Below, piece after piece: positions 43,614 to 52,707 of a DNA stretch of 64,000 nucleotides. Origin of the DNA: CASFRF01 sp031549345 (GTDB lineage Bacteria; Verrucomicrobiota; Lentisphaeria; Victivallales; Victivallaceae); contig JAVBPY010000011.1 of the NCBI GenBank assembly GCA_031549345.1, positions 27,038-91,037 of the forward strand, read 5' to 3'. Made by a program: the position numbers and the translations under genes. Position 1 is the first letter of the stretch, and each line of letters starts with the position of its first letter. A model generated the notes under the pieces. That model saw nothing but the letters and a program-made list of their open reading frames with translations, was not told the DNA's origin and made no database searches.

Positions 43614-45542
43614 TTACCAGTTGTCCGTGCGGAAGGGACTCGCGGGAAGTCCCGCCGCGTTGACAAGATTGGCCGTTTCCGGATTGTCCGACCACGCGTA
43701 GCGGACCGCCACGGGATTCGGCACTTCCAACGAAGAAACCACCAATGTGCTGTCCACAATGCGTCCCTCCGCCGGATAGAATTTCTTGTCCGTCCCGGCC
43801 GCCATCAAGGTCGCGGGGGCTTTGCAGTCGCGCGTGGCAAGCCCTTCGGCACTGTCGAAATGAAGCGTCATGGAATTCGCGCCCGGCGTTGCCGCGCGGT
43901 AGAGCGGTCCGCAGGGAACCACGTTCTTGCCGTACGTCCATTTGAGCGCCCACGCGGCCAACCGCTCGCCGACTTCGCGCTTCCGTTTCGGGTGAATATC
44001 GTAGACGTCGCCCAGGTCCACGGCGGAAATCATGCCGCAATTCGGGCAATCGCGCACCAGCGCCTTCTGCGAATCGCGAAGCCACGGCCAGAGCGCTATA
44101 TCCGAATATTCCGACGGCTGCCGGAATCCGGCCAACTCCACCTGGATAAAGGGGATGTCGCCTTGTCCGAAGCGCCGCCGCCAGTCGCAAACCATGTCGC
44201 GGATCAGCCGCCCGTACGCGCGGGCGTTGCGCTCGTTCGACTCCCCCTGGTACCAGATGATCCCGCCGATGGCGTAAGGGATGAGCGGCATGAGCATGCA
44301 GCGGAAGAGCATCGAGGGGGTGTTGGCGACAGCATAGCCGTAATTGCCCGTAAGTTTGGACAAATCGATCTTTCCGTAATTGGTTTCGACGGTATAGAAC
44401 CATTCGCCGGAGAGGGAAATCCGCTCGTCGCCGCAGGCAAGGAACATCGATTCGGCGGGACCGATCATGCCGCCGTTGTACATAAACGAATCGGCACGCA
44501 CCGCCAGGAGCATCTCGTCCCCGGCGTTCAGTTCCGCCGGAATCGCATACACGCGGCAGACGTTCCAGCACTCGGTCTCCAACTCCTTGCCCATGCGGCC
44601 GACTTCCACGCCGTTGCAATAACTGATATCCTGCTTGTCCACAGCGCCGACGCTCCAACGGAGCGCTTTGCCGCGCCAGGAGGCCGGAATCGAAACCGTA
44701 CGGCGAAACCAGAAGGAGCCGCTGTATTCGTGCCCTTCGACCTGCCAGATTTTCGGCAACTCCATGGTGCTCCATGTACTGTCGTCAAGTTCCGGCTTGG
44801 CAAACCCGAGCCCTTCGCCGAGATTCGGACGGATGCGCGGCAAAACGCTCGCGACCTGCCGCGCGAAACGTTCCGCCGGATCGTTCAGGTCCATCAGGAA
44901 TTTTTTCCTGTACTCCAAATCGCATTCCAATTGTTCCGCCTGCCGGGTTATGTCGGCTTGTTCCGGATTTTCCAGAAGAACATCGCGGCTGGTCCACGTT
45001 TCCGCGCACGTCCCCCCCCACGAGTTGTTGATGATCCCCACGGGAACGCCCAATGCCTTGTTCAAGACCCGGGCAAAATGGAATGCGGCGGCGGAGAACG
45101 CAGGCACATTTTCGCGTGTGGCGCACTCCCAGCGTCCGGCATGGAAACGGCGGCTCTGCTCCGCCAGGCGGTCAAGTGTAAACATGCGGACCAAAGGAAG
45201 TTCTCCCGCTGGAAGCGTCGTTTCCAACGAATCCCCGGTGGAGGAAACGAGCATCTCCATGTTGGACTGTCCGGAGGCCAGCCACACTTCGCCCACGTAC
45301 AAATCACGGAGGGTCAGCGACTCCTTTTCGCAGACAATTTCCAGCTCCAGCGGCCCACCCGCTTCCCGCGCCGGAAACCAAAGGCGGAAACTCCCGTCCG
45401 CGCCGCAGGTAACCGCCCGCGTGACGCCGGAAAACGTCCCCCGGACCAAATGCGACGGGGAAGCCCATCCCCACACCGGAATCGCCTTGCCGCGCTGAAA
45501 AACAGCGCCGTCCTGAAAAATGCTCGCCAGTTGCAACTTCAT
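43614..45542 (-). CDS. Sialate O-acetylesterase-like SGNH protein
   Basis: 642 residues. SGNH nucleophile block LASGQSNMEM near residue 95 and the late HPKRKREVGERLA region with the catalytic Asp/His suit the SASA/SIAE family. Between them sits an inserted beta-galactosidase-like jelly-roll (about residues 240-340, GSFWFRRTVSIPASW). No signal peptide, so the enzyme appears cytoplasmic, while many relatives are exported. Removes acetyl groups from sugars; sialic acid specificity is not shown. Confidence 0.88.
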   Translation of the reverse strand: MKLQLASIFQDGAVFQRGKAIPVWGWASPSHLVRGTFSGVTRAVTCGADGSFRLWFPAREAGGPLELEIVCEKESLTLRDLYVGEVWLASGQSNMEMLVSSTGDSLETTLPAGELPLVRMFTLDRLAEQSRRFHAGRWECATRENVPAFSAAAFHFARVLNKALGVPVGIINNSWGGTCAETWTSRDVLLENPEQADITRQAEQLECDLEYRKKFLMDLNDPAERFARQVASVLPRIRPNLGEGLGFAKPELDDSTWSTMELPKIWQVEGHEYSGSFWFRRTVSIPASWRGKALRWSVGAVDKQDISYCNGVEVGRMGKELETECWNVCRVYAIPAELNAGDEMLLAVRADSFMYNGGMIGPAESMFLACGDERISLSGEWFYTVETNYGKIDLSKLTGNYGYAVANTPSMLFRCMLMPLIPYAIGGIIWYQGESNERNARAYGRLIRDMVCDWRRRFGQGDIPFIQVELAGFRQPSEYSDIALWPWLRDSQKALVRDCPNCGMISAVDLGDVYDIHPKRKREVGERLAAWALKWTYGKNVVPCGPLYRAATPGANSMTLHFDSAEGLATRDCKAPATLMAAGTDKKFYPAEGRIVDSTLVVSSLEVPNPVAVRYAWSDNPETANLVNAAGLPASPFRTDNW

Positions 45543-45554
45543 CGTCTTTTTCCT

Positions 45555-46205
45555 TTATTTAAACAAATCCACAATCGATTTCTGACTTCCGAAAACCGTC
45601 AACTGATCCCCTTTTTTCAACACCGTATCCGGGCTCCAAATACTGCTCGGCACCCCGCCGACCGGACGAATCAAAAGAACGGTAATGTTGTAGCGATTCC
45701 GCAAATCGAGCTGCCGCAACGACTTCCCATCCAAAGACGCGGGCACGCCGACCTCGGCGATGGCGGAACCGCGAAATTCGAAAAAGTCACTGATGTTGTC
45801 CAGCGTAAGCCGTCGCGACAAACGCTCGGCGACGTCCTGATCGGGCTGGATAATCTCGTCCGCGCCGAGGCGGTAGAGGATTCGTTCCTGGGTATCGCTG
45901 CTGCTTTTGGCGATCACCCGGCGCGCGCCCTCCTGCTTAAGGTGTGTCAAGGCCAGGATCAGCGCCTCGAAATGGGTGCTCATTCCAAGGATCACCGCAT
46001 CAAATTTATCCACGGAAAGCTCGCGGATAACCTCCACATTGCTGACGTCGGCGACGATCGCCTCGGTTACAATGTCGCGCATTTCCTCCACGCGCTGGGG
46101 ATTCATGTCCACGGCCACAACCTGGTTCCCCGCCCGGCTCAGTTCCGCCGCCAACTTGGAACCGAAAGCGCCAAGCCCGAATACCGCATAGGATTGATTT
46201 GCCAT
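45555..46205 (-). CDS. ktrA: Potassium uptake regulatory subunit KtrA (RCK protein)
   Basis: 216 residues. N-terminal NAD-binding RCK domain with AVFGLGAFGSKLA and an acid at the end of strand 2 (VAVDMN), then a short RCK-C domain. The cytosolic ring gates KtrB in response to ATP/ADP. Twelve bases after the ktrB-like gene stop in reverse order of transcription, so ktrB is first. Confidence 0.92.
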   Translation of the reverse strand: MANQSYAVFGLGAFGSKLAAELSRAGNQVVAVDMNPQRVEEMRDIVTEAIVADVSNVEVIRELSVDKFDAVILGMSTHFEALILALTHLKQEGARRVIAKSSSDTQERILYRLGADEIIQPDQDVAERLSRRLTLDNISDFFEFRGSAIAEVGVPASLDGKSLRQLDLRNRYNITVLLIRPVGGVPSSIWSPDTVLKKGDQLTVFGSQKSIVDLFK

Positions 46206-46217
46206 ATTTTTCTTCCT

Positions 46218-47534
46218 TTATCCGATGACAACGCGCTCTTCGGGATATTTCAGCCAACTCGCCTTATCCCGCCCCATCAAAAACAAAAACGCAGTGAACG
46301 GGCCCACGCGTCCCATAAACATAAACAACGAAAGAAGCCACTTCCCCGCATCGTCGCTCGCCGCCGAAATTCCCAACGAATACCCTGCTGTGCCAAGGGC
46401 CGAGGACACTTCGAAAAGACATTGCTCCATCGGCGTTTCCAACGGAACAAACCACATCAGGAGCATCGCGCCGAAGGTGGCGAGAAGAATAAACATCACA
46501 ATGATGACATACGCCTTAAGGACGTTGTCCGTGGGGATTTCGCGCCGGAAAAGAAGCACCTTCCGGTGGCCTACAACCGTGCTGTACAACGCCGCCGCCG
46601 CAAGAGCCACAGTGGAGAGTTTCATGCCTCCCCCGGTCGAACCCGGACATGCTCCGATGAGCATCAGGATAATGATCGTCGCCATGCTTCCTCCGGACAG
46701 CGTGCCGAGGTCGATGGAATTGAATCCGGCGGTCCGCGCACTCGCCGAGGTAAAGAACGCATCCACCCACCCCACACCCGGCGCCGTGGGGGAAAGTTCC
46801 TGCTCCACCTTGATCAAGAGCATCCCGATGACCAAAAGGAGCGCGCTCGCGATCAGCATCAGCTTTGTCGCCACGCGGAGGACTTTGCGCCCCGGGCGGA
46901 AATACTGGCGCAGATCGTACACCACATACACGCCAAGTCCGCCGAAAACAATCAATGTGGCGCAAACTATTTTAATCCAGGCGGACATCCCCACCAAACT
47001 GCCGTTCAACGGGCTGAACCCCGCATTGCAGAATGCCGAAATCGAATGATAAATCGCATAATACGCCGACGTCCAGAGCGGCAGCCCTTCCAACAAAAAA
47101 CCGGGAAAAAGAAGAAGTGCGCCGAGCGCTTCGATCCCGAATGTATACCAAATAACAATGCGCGTAAGGCTTTCCGTTCCGTGCAGCGAAAAATTATCGC
47201 TTAGACTGGAGATCAGCAGTGTGTTGCTGAAACTCATATGCCGCCCCATCATCACCAGAATTCCCGCGCTCAAGCTCATAATCCCGATCCCGCCGATCTG
47301 AATGAGCCCCAGGATCACCAACTGCCCGAAAAGGCTGAAACTGGAAGTGTCCACCACCGAGAGCCCGGTAACGCAGCTTGCGCTGACCGCGGTGAAAATC
47401 GCATCCGTCCAGGACAAATGCGCATCCTGAAGCCGGATGAATGGAAGCTTCAAAAGAAGCGTCCCCAGAAAAATCAGGAGAAGGAAGGAGCCGATGAAGT
47501 ACAACTGACTCTTTTTAATGAAGTTTATTGCCAT
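46218..47534 (-). CDS. ktrB: Potassium uptake channel subunit KtrB
   Basis: 438 residues with about eight transmembrane helices and four P-loops, each with its selectivity glycine: SCVTGLSVVD, AFCNAGFSPL, PGSTGGGMKLS and ALGTAGYSLG. Trk/Ktr/HKT superfamily, sodium-dependent potassium uptake in characterised members. Precedes ktrA. Confidence 0.94.
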   Translation of the reverse strand: MAINFIKKSQLYFIGSFLLLIFLGTLLLKLPFIRLQDAHLSWTDAIFTAVSASCVTGLSVVDTSSFSLFGQLVILGLIQIGGIGIMSLSAGILVMMGRHMSFSNTLLISSLSDNFSLHGTESLTRIVIWYTFGIEALGALLLFPGFLLEGLPLWTSAYYAIYHSISAFCNAGFSPLNGSLVGMSAWIKIVCATLIVFGGLGVYVVYDLRQYFRPGRKVLRVATKLMLIASALLLVIGMLLIKVEQELSPTAPGVGWVDAFFTSASARTAGFNSIDLGTLSGGSMATIIILMLIGACPGSTGGGMKLSTVALAAAALYSTVVGHRKVLLFRREIPTDNVLKAYVIIVMFILLATFGAMLLMWFVPLETPMEQCLFEVSSALGTAGYSLGISAASDDAGKWLLSLFMFMGRVGPFTAFLFLMGRDKASWLKYPEERVVIG

Positions 47535-47559
47535 GCACGTTCGCTCCCCATCGCGGGAA

Positions 47560-48087
47560 CTACCAGGCCTCGGTGGTCATTGTAACGATCGCGTTCGCCA
47601 GCTCGCGCGCGGCCTGCCGGATGCCGTTGGCCCGGTTCGTATCGAGGTCCGCCTGCACCTGGAAGGTGGAGCTGCCCGAAGCGGTGCCGCCGAGCAGCGG
47701 CACGCCGCGCCCCGGAACCACCACAGTGAAATCGGCGCTGACGACGGCGGTCCACTCCTTGGGCATATAAATGCGGTCGCTTTGCCAAGTGGAGTACTGC
47801 GAAGCGGATTTTTCCGCGAACGAAACCGACGTGATGCGGACGAAAACCTCGCAATCGGCATCCCCCGGCTCCTTGACCTTCAAAGAGCCATCCACCATAA
47901 AGCGCTCGCGCAAAAGCTGCCGCACGATTGCGGAAGCGTTGTACACGTTCGTTTCGTTCACCACCGGCGCCACGGCCACGGTGTGTATTTGCGGATGCAT
48001 CAGCGATCCCACCCGGTAGCAGCCTCCCCCGAGCAATGGCAGAAACGCCATGCAACAAAGGATCCATGCAAAGATCGTCTTCTTCAT
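47560..48087 (-). CDS. lptE: LptE-like LPS-assembly lipoprotein
   Basis: 175 residues. Signal peptide with lipobox LLGGGC (Cys at about residue 23), then YRVGSLMHPQIHTVAVAPVVNET, the start pattern of the LptE family, with a conserved region of strands and helices to ARELANAIV. Would plug LptD in the outer membrane. Start overlaps the stop of the TPR gene (ATGA), so both are coupled. Confidence 0.8.
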   Translation of the reverse strand: MKKTIFAWILCCMAFLPLLGGGCYRVGSLMHPQIHTVAVAPVVNETNVYNASAIVRQLLRERFMVDGSLKVKEPGDADCEVFVRITSVSFAEKSASQYSTWQSDRIYMPKEWTAVVSADFTVVVPGRGVPLLGGTASGSSTFQVQADLDTNRANGIRQAARELANAIVTMTTEAW

Positions 48088-49214
48088 TTTTTCTCCTTGA
48101 CCGCTTCCGCCGGCGGGGGAAGCGCGTGTTTCGGCGTCGGACGTTTTCCCGCGGCGACATCGGCCCCGACGCGCAAATCGTAAATGGGAAGCAGGTATTT
48201 CCCGTTGCTGTTCTCCGGAACAAGCAGGAGAGGCTCGTACTCCGCCGGGAATTCATGGAAGGCGAAACTCTGTTCGCGCGGCTCCAACGCGGGGCGGAAA
48301 CGTTCGCCGATGTACGTGCGATCCAGGCGCGTGAGAAGCGCTTCGGAGGCGTCCGCGCTGCCGGTGTCCGGATAAAGCTTCAAAACCTCGCCCAGATACC
48401 GGCTGGCGGCTTCGCGGCGGTCGGTGCGCTCGTAGTAACGCGCCATGTTCAACAGACGCTCCGCCTGAACATCGCGCGAGCGGAGGATCATTTTCCGCAC
48501 TTTATCGCATTCATCCGTGCTTGCCGGGTATTCGCGGAGAAACTGTTCGGCCATCAGCATCCCTTCGCGGTTGTAGCGGCCGTCGCCGTCGCCGCGTTTG
48601 GCGAGGTCGAAATAAAGTTCGCACAAGGCGAGAACACCGAATTTACGCGCTTCAAGGCCAGGGTAATCGTTGACGAGCGAGCGGAGTTGGGCAATGGCCG
48701 CCGTGTTCTTTTCCTCCATCACAAGAACATACGCAAGACGGAGGCGGGCGGTCGCCGCGCCGGGGGCGAACGGAGAACGGGCAAGGGCTTTTTCGTAAAT
48801 CTCAGCCGTCAGATCGGGACCGGTCAGCCAGGGAACGAAACGCAAATGCCAAAAGGCCGGTTCGCGTGTCCCCGTGGAGTAGCTGTGGCCGATTTCGAAT
48901 TCACGCGCGACAAATTGGCTGACATCCACCTTGGACGCGTAGCCGTCGAGCAACCGCTCGATCACGCGGAACTCCTGCTCCGGGAGTCCGGCGCGGCCGT
49001 AGGCGGCGGCGGCGGCTTGAAGCGCGTTGCACTTGAGCGCCGCGTCGTCCGCCTCTTCGGCGCACTCGACGAACAGTTTGGCCGCGCCGCGGGCGTCGCC
49101 GGTCTTTTCAAGCTCCAGCGCGCGCACAAAGGTGGCATTCGCCGCATCGTCCGCGGCGCGGAGAAGCGGCGGAAAAAAAGTCAATGCCAATAAGATTGCC
49201 AATAAAAAGCGCAC
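48084..49214 (-). CDS. Exported TPR protein, BamD-like
   Basis: 376 residues from GTG 49214 with AAGGAGAGG upstream; frames extending upstream run into kdsD and are rejected. Signal peptide (VRFLLAILLALTFFPPLLRA) without a lipobox cysteine. Several tetratricopeptide-like helix pairs follow (ALELEKTGDARGAAKLF, LRLAYVLVMEEKNTAAIAQLRSLVNDYPG, ARYYERTDRREAASRYL). Possible periplasmic assembly factor; coupling to lptE suggests an envelope role. Confidence 0.75.
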   Translation of the reverse strand: MRFLLAILLALTFFPPLLRAADDAANATFVRALELEKTGDARGAAKLFVECAEEADDAALKCNALQAAAAAYGRAGLPEQEFRVIERLLDGYASKVDVSQFVAREFEIGHSYSTGTREPAFWHLRFVPWLTGPDLTAEIYEKALARSPFAPGAATARLRLAYVLVMEEKNTAAIAQLRSLVNDYPGLEARKFGVLALCELYFDLAKRGDGDGRYNREGMLMAEQFLREYPASTDECDKVRKMILRSRDVQAERLLNMARYYERTDRREAASRYLGEVLKLYPDTGSADASEALLTRLDRTYIGERFRPALEPREQSFAFHEFPAEYEPLLLVPENSNGKYLLPIYDLRVGADVAAGKRPTPKHALPPPAEAVKEKK

Positions 49215-49228
49215 TGTGAGCCTCTCCT

Positions 49229-50203
49229 TTACATCAATTTGAGTCCGGGAAGGTCCTGCACGTCGATCAGGCCGCGCACACATCCATTGGAATCGACGAC
49301 AACGATGTCGTTGATCCGGTGTTTTTCGACCATCTTCACGACTTCGACGGCAAGCGCGGTGTCCGGAATGGACTTGGGCGCGGGCGTCATGACCTCGCCC
49401 AGAGTACGCGTAAGGACCGCCATGTCTTTTTCCGCCCAGCGCCGGAAATCGCCGTCGGTGAATATGCCCAACAATTTTCCGGCGCCGTCGACGACAACCG
49501 TGGAACCGCAGCGGGCCTGTCCCATACGGCAGATCGCCTCGCGCACCGGAGTTTCCGGGTGAAGCACGACCCAACGTCCTTCCGGACGCATCATATCGAG
49601 AGCGCGCAGCGTTACCATCCGGCCGATGGCTCCACCGGGGTGAAGCCGTCCGTAATCGTCCTTGGTGAACGCATTCTGCTCCAGGAGAACCAGCGCGAGG
49701 GCGTCGCCCAGCGCGAGAAGCGCGGTGGTCGTGGTCGTCGGCGCAAGCTTGAACGGGCAGGCTTCGCGCGGAACGGTCATGGGAACGACAAGATCGCTCA
49801 ACTGCGCCAGCGTGGAGTCCTCGCTGCCGACGATGGCGACAAGCTTCATCCCGAGGCGTTTGGCGGGGCGAATGACGTTCAGGAGCTCGTCGGTTTCCCC
49901 GCTGTAGCTCAGCGCAAGGATCAAGTCGAACGCCTGCATCATCCCGAGGTCGCCGTGAAGCGCCTCCACCGGGTGCATGAACACCGCGGGAGAACCGAGG
50001 CTCGAGAGGGTGGCGGCCATTTTTTTGCCGATGTAACCGCTCTTCCCGATTCCGGTCAAAACCAACTTCCCTCCGTTGGCAAGCGTCTCGCGACACAGAG
50101 CGACGAGCAACTCAAAACGATCGTCCAAATGATCGCGCACAGCGGCGAGCCCTTCGATTTCAATATCGATGACCTCCCGCGCGCGCTCGATGATTCTGCT
50201 CAT
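49229..50203 (-). CDS. kdsD: Arabinose-5-phosphate isomerase
   Basis: Makes arabinose 5-phosphate for Kdo, the inner LPS-core sugar. 324 residues: N-terminal SIS domain (LTGIGKSGYIGKKMA, the GDLGMM site) and two CBS domains at the C-terminus (MTPAPKSIPDTALA, KHRINDIVVVD). Consistent with the LPS genes nearby. GutQ or KpsF paralogues share this layout, so the exact name is inferred from context. Confidence 0.92.
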   Translation of the reverse strand: MSRIIERAREVIDIEIEGLAAVRDHLDDRFELLVALCRETLANGGKLVLTGIGKSGYIGKKMAATLSSLGSPAVFMHPVEALHGDLGMMQAFDLILALSYSGETDELLNVIRPAKRLGMKLVAIVGSEDSTLAQLSDLVVPMTVPREACPFKLAPTTTTTALLALGDALALVLLEQNAFTKDDYGRLHPGGAIGRMVTLRALDMMRPEGRWVVLHPETPVREAICRMGQARCGSTVVVDGAGKLLGIFTDGDFRRWAEKDMAVLTRTLGEVMTPAPKSIPDTALAVEVVKMVEKHRINDIVVVDSNGCVRGLIDVQDLPGLKLM

Positions 50204-50210
50204 ATCAACC

Positions 50211-51059
50211 TCAAATCCGGCATGAGTCCAACATACTTACAATAATGCCCCGCGCACCGATCTGGTAAAGCTCGTCCATGATCCGGTTGCTCTCTTTTTT
50301 GCGGATCATCGCCTTGACCGCCACCCAGTCGGGCTTGGAAAGGGGCGAAAGCGTCGGCGATTCGATCCCCGGCGTGAGCTTGCACGCCGCGTCCAGCGCA
50401 GAGCAAGGAATATCATACTCGACCATTGCATATGTCCGGGCGACGAGAATGCCCTGCAAGCGCGCGATCATGGTTTTGACCGCCGGATGCCCCGCGAGCT
50501 CTGGGGAACGCCCCACAAGGAGCGCTTCGGAATGCATCAGAGGCTCACCGATAATCTTCAGCCCCGCCTCTTTAATGGTGTGCCCCGATTCGACCACATC
50601 GGCGATGCAGTCGGCCACGCCCAGGCGGATGGAAATTTCCACCGCCCCGTCCAGCCGGACGATGGTCGCGTTCAGGCCGCGCCGCGCCAGGTCGTTCCGG
50701 ACGATCTCCGGGTAGCTTGTCGCAATGCGGAGTCCGCCGAAACAATCCGGCGTAAGATTGGATTCCGCCGGCACGGCATAGCAGAAGCGCGAGCGGCCGA
50801 AGCCGAGCGGAAGAAGTTCCGCGACTTCCACGGCGCTGTCCAGAGCGAGGTCGCGCCCCGTGATGCCGAGATCCAGCACACCATTGCCCACGTACTGCGC
50901 AATATCGCGCGGACGCAGGAAAATAAAATCGATTTCGTTTTCCGCGTCGGCGATCACCAGCTCGCGCCCGTAGCGGGTACAGCGGTAACCGGCCTCGCGC
51001 AACAGCGCCACCGCCTCGTCGGAGAGGGCGCCCTTGTTCGGAACGGCAACTTGCAGCAT
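50211..51059 (-). CDS. hisG: ATP phosphoribosyltransferase, long form
   Basis: First step of histidine synthesis. 282 residues from ATG 51059, with a C-terminal ACT-like regulatory domain (residues about 210-282), so it is the homohexameric, histidine-inhibited long form. Core motifs GNGVLDLGITGRD and VRLDGAVEISIRLGVAD. Seventeen bases after hisE. Other his genes are not in the window. Confidence 0.95.
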   Translation of the reverse strand: MLQVAVPNKGALSDEAVALLREAGYRCTRYGRELVIADAENEIDFIFLRPRDIAQYVGNGVLDLGITGRDLALDSAVEVAELLPLGFGRSRFCYAVPAESNLTPDCFGGLRIATSYPEIVRNDLARRGLNATIVRLDGAVEISIRLGVADCIADVVESGHTIKEAGLKIIGEPLMHSEALLVGRSPELAGHPAVKTMIARLQGILVARTYAMVEYDIPCSALDAACKLTPGIESPTLSPLSKPDWVAVKAMIRKKESNRIMDELYQIGARGIIVSMLDSCRI

Positions 51060-51075
51060 ATTCAATCCAATGCGT

Positions 51076-51339
51076 TTAGAGGTATTTGTACACATCTTCC
51101 AACGAAAGTTCGTTGGCGATCATCATTACTTGAAGGTGGTAGAGGAGCTGGGAAATTTCCTCGGCGGTCTTTTCTTTGCCTTCGTACTCGGCGGCCATCC
51201 AGACTTCACCGGCCTCTTCGATCACCTTTTTCCCGATAAAATGTTTTCCCTTTGCAAGCTCCCGAACCGTGCCGGAATCCGGGTTTCCCGTCGCGGCTTT
51301 GGCGAGGAGCTCGGCGAACAGGCCGTCAAACGTCTTCAT
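51076..51339 (-). CDS. hisE: Phosphoribosyl-ATP pyrophosphatase
   Basis: 87 residues from ATG 51339, with GAGG seven bases upstream; an earlier ATG lies at the promoter's transcription start and is rejected. MazG-like all-alpha fold with the metal-binding EEAGEVWMAAEY motif. Second step of histidine synthesis. HisE alone, not fused to HisI. Confidence 0.94.
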   Translation of the reverse strand: MKTFDGLFAELLAKAATGNPDSGTVRELAKGKHFIGKKVIEEAGEVWMAAEYEGKEKTAEEISQLLYHLQVMMIANELSLEDVYKYL

Positions 51340-51366
51340 TTTTTTCCTCTTCTCTTCTATTGTGAT

Positions 51367-51395
51367 ACTATACATTCTTTTTCAAATAAAACAAA
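51367..51395 (-). promoter_or_regulatory. Possible promoter of hisEG
   Basis: On the minus strand: TTTGTT at 51390-51395, 17-bp spacer, TATAGT at 51367-51372, about 28 bp before the hisE start. It overlaps the 3' end of lpxK. The -35 is weak. Confidence 0.4.
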
Positions 51396-52554
51396 TGCGG
51401 GAAATGCATTGGTCGAAACTCTCCTGACCGCTCAGAATATCGATCTGTATCCGCAAAAACATCATGGGCACATCAAGCCGGTCGAGGCGCGGAATCCGCA
51501 CCGCATCCTTTTCCGTGGTCAAGATATACTCCGCGCCGGCGGCCTTGGCTTTGTTGACAAAGTCGATGATCTCCTGCTGCGTGTAGCGGTGGTGATCCGC
51601 GTAATGTTCTTTCACGACCAAGTCCGCGCCGAAAGAAGTCAAAAAACCATCGAAGCTGTCCGGCGCGGCAATTCCGGAAATGGAGGCGACGCGGGCGCCC
51701 TTCAGGGTGCTCAAGGGCAAGCGCTCGCCCCGGGTGAACACCATTTCCAGGTATTGCGGCTTATGGCAGCATTCGATGATTTCCGCCCGCCGGTTGTGCC
51801 GCCGGATAAATTGCTTGAGATGGCGGAGGCGATTGGAGCCGTCGGACTTTGTAAGAAACACATAATCCGCGCGGCGGATGTTTTTCACCGGCTCGCGCAA
51901 GATGCCGCGCGGCAGAACATGCCCATTGCCGAAGGGCGAGGTTGAATCGACCAACACAATGTTGATGTGCGGCTTGAGCATAAGATATTGAAAGCCGTCA
52001 TCGAGAATCAATACGTTGGTTTCAAACTCCTTGATGGCGAAGAGGCCCGATTTTACCCGGTCCTTGTCCACGAGGACCGCTACATTCCTGAGGTTGTTCG
52101 CCAGCATGTACGGCTCGTCCCCGGCATATTCGGAGTTGAGCAGCAAATCGTTGCCGTCGGAGACGACTTTCGGGGGAATCTCGATTTTCTGCGAACGGAG
52201 GCGGGCCATCATTTTTTCCCAAAACGAATGCTGCCGGCTGCGGTATCCGCGGCTCAGGATGGCGACCTTCCGCCCTTTGGCGCTGAGGGTGCGGGCGAAA
52301 ATTTCCACCACCGGTGTCTTCCCCGTCCCCCCGCAGGACAAATTGCCGATGCTGACGACGAGGCAGCCGATGGCGTGGTGCCGAATCACCCGTTTGTCGT
52401 ACATCCAGATGCGAAATTGAATCGCCATGCGGTAAAAGCGGGACGCGATGAACATCACCCCCATCAGGGCGCGATCTTGCGGACGGCGCCATTTTCCGGC
52501 CATCAGCTCGACGAAATAGCGCTCCAGACGCTCAAAATTGAAATGCAGACGCAT
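51382..52554 (-). CDS. lpxK: Tetraacyldisaccharide 4'-kinase
   Basis: Phosphorylates the lipid A precursor at the 4' position. 390 residues with an N-terminal membrane-associated helix, a Walker A of the type SIGNLSCGGTGKTP, the LDDGFQYLML motif and a C-terminal region with FADHH-like YADHHRYTQQEI. Confirms that the cell makes lipid A. Divergent from the LamG gene. Confidence 0.95.
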   Translation of the reverse strand: MRLHFNFERLERYFVELMAGKWRRPQDRALMGVMFIASRFYRMAIQFRIWMYDKRVIRHHAIGCLVVSIGNLSCGGTGKTPVVEIFARTLSAKGRKVAILSRGYRSRQHSFWEKMMARLRSQKIEIPPKVVSDGNDLLLNSEYAGDEPYMLANNLRNVAVLVDKDRVKSGLFAIKEFETNVLILDDGFQYLMLKPHINIVLVDSTSPFGNGHVLPRGILREPVKNIRRADYVFLTKSDGSNRLRHLKQFIRRHNRRAEIIECCHKPQYLEMVFTRGERLPLSTLKGARVASISGIAAPDSFDGFLTSFGADLVVKEHYADHHRYTQQEIIDFVNKAKAAGAEYILTTEKDAVRIPRLDRLDVPMMFLRIQIDILSGQESFDQCISRICFI

Positions 52555-52645
52555 TGTGTCCCCTATTGACAGTCCCAGGTATGAAATTTAACCCGCGGAG
52601 GAGTGTTTTTCAAGTCGCCAATGTGTTTTCCTATAATATTTGCGG

Positions 52646-52673
52646 TTGAAAAGCCGCAAAAGCGGTGTATTAT
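52646..52673 (+). promoter_or_regulatory. Promoter of the LamG-hydrolase-permease operon
   Basis: TTGAAA at 52646-52651, 16-bp spacer, TATTAT at 52668-52673, 35 bp before the start. A GCGGTTGAAAAGCCGC inverted repeat overlaps the -35 element. Confidence 0.6.
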
Positions 52674-52707
52674 AAAATAGAAACGCAACAACGAAAGGTG
52701 ATGCATT

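Noticed and set aside
43461..47204. A 1247-codon open frame on the plus strand
   Set aside because: Antisense across the HIT, esterase, ktrA and ktrB genes. It spans several unrelated real genes, which a true protein would not mirror.
48084..50096. 670-codon reading of the TPR protein
   Set aside because: The upstream half overlaps kdsD in another frame. A GTG with AAGGAGAGG at 49214 begins a proper signal peptide and is the better start.
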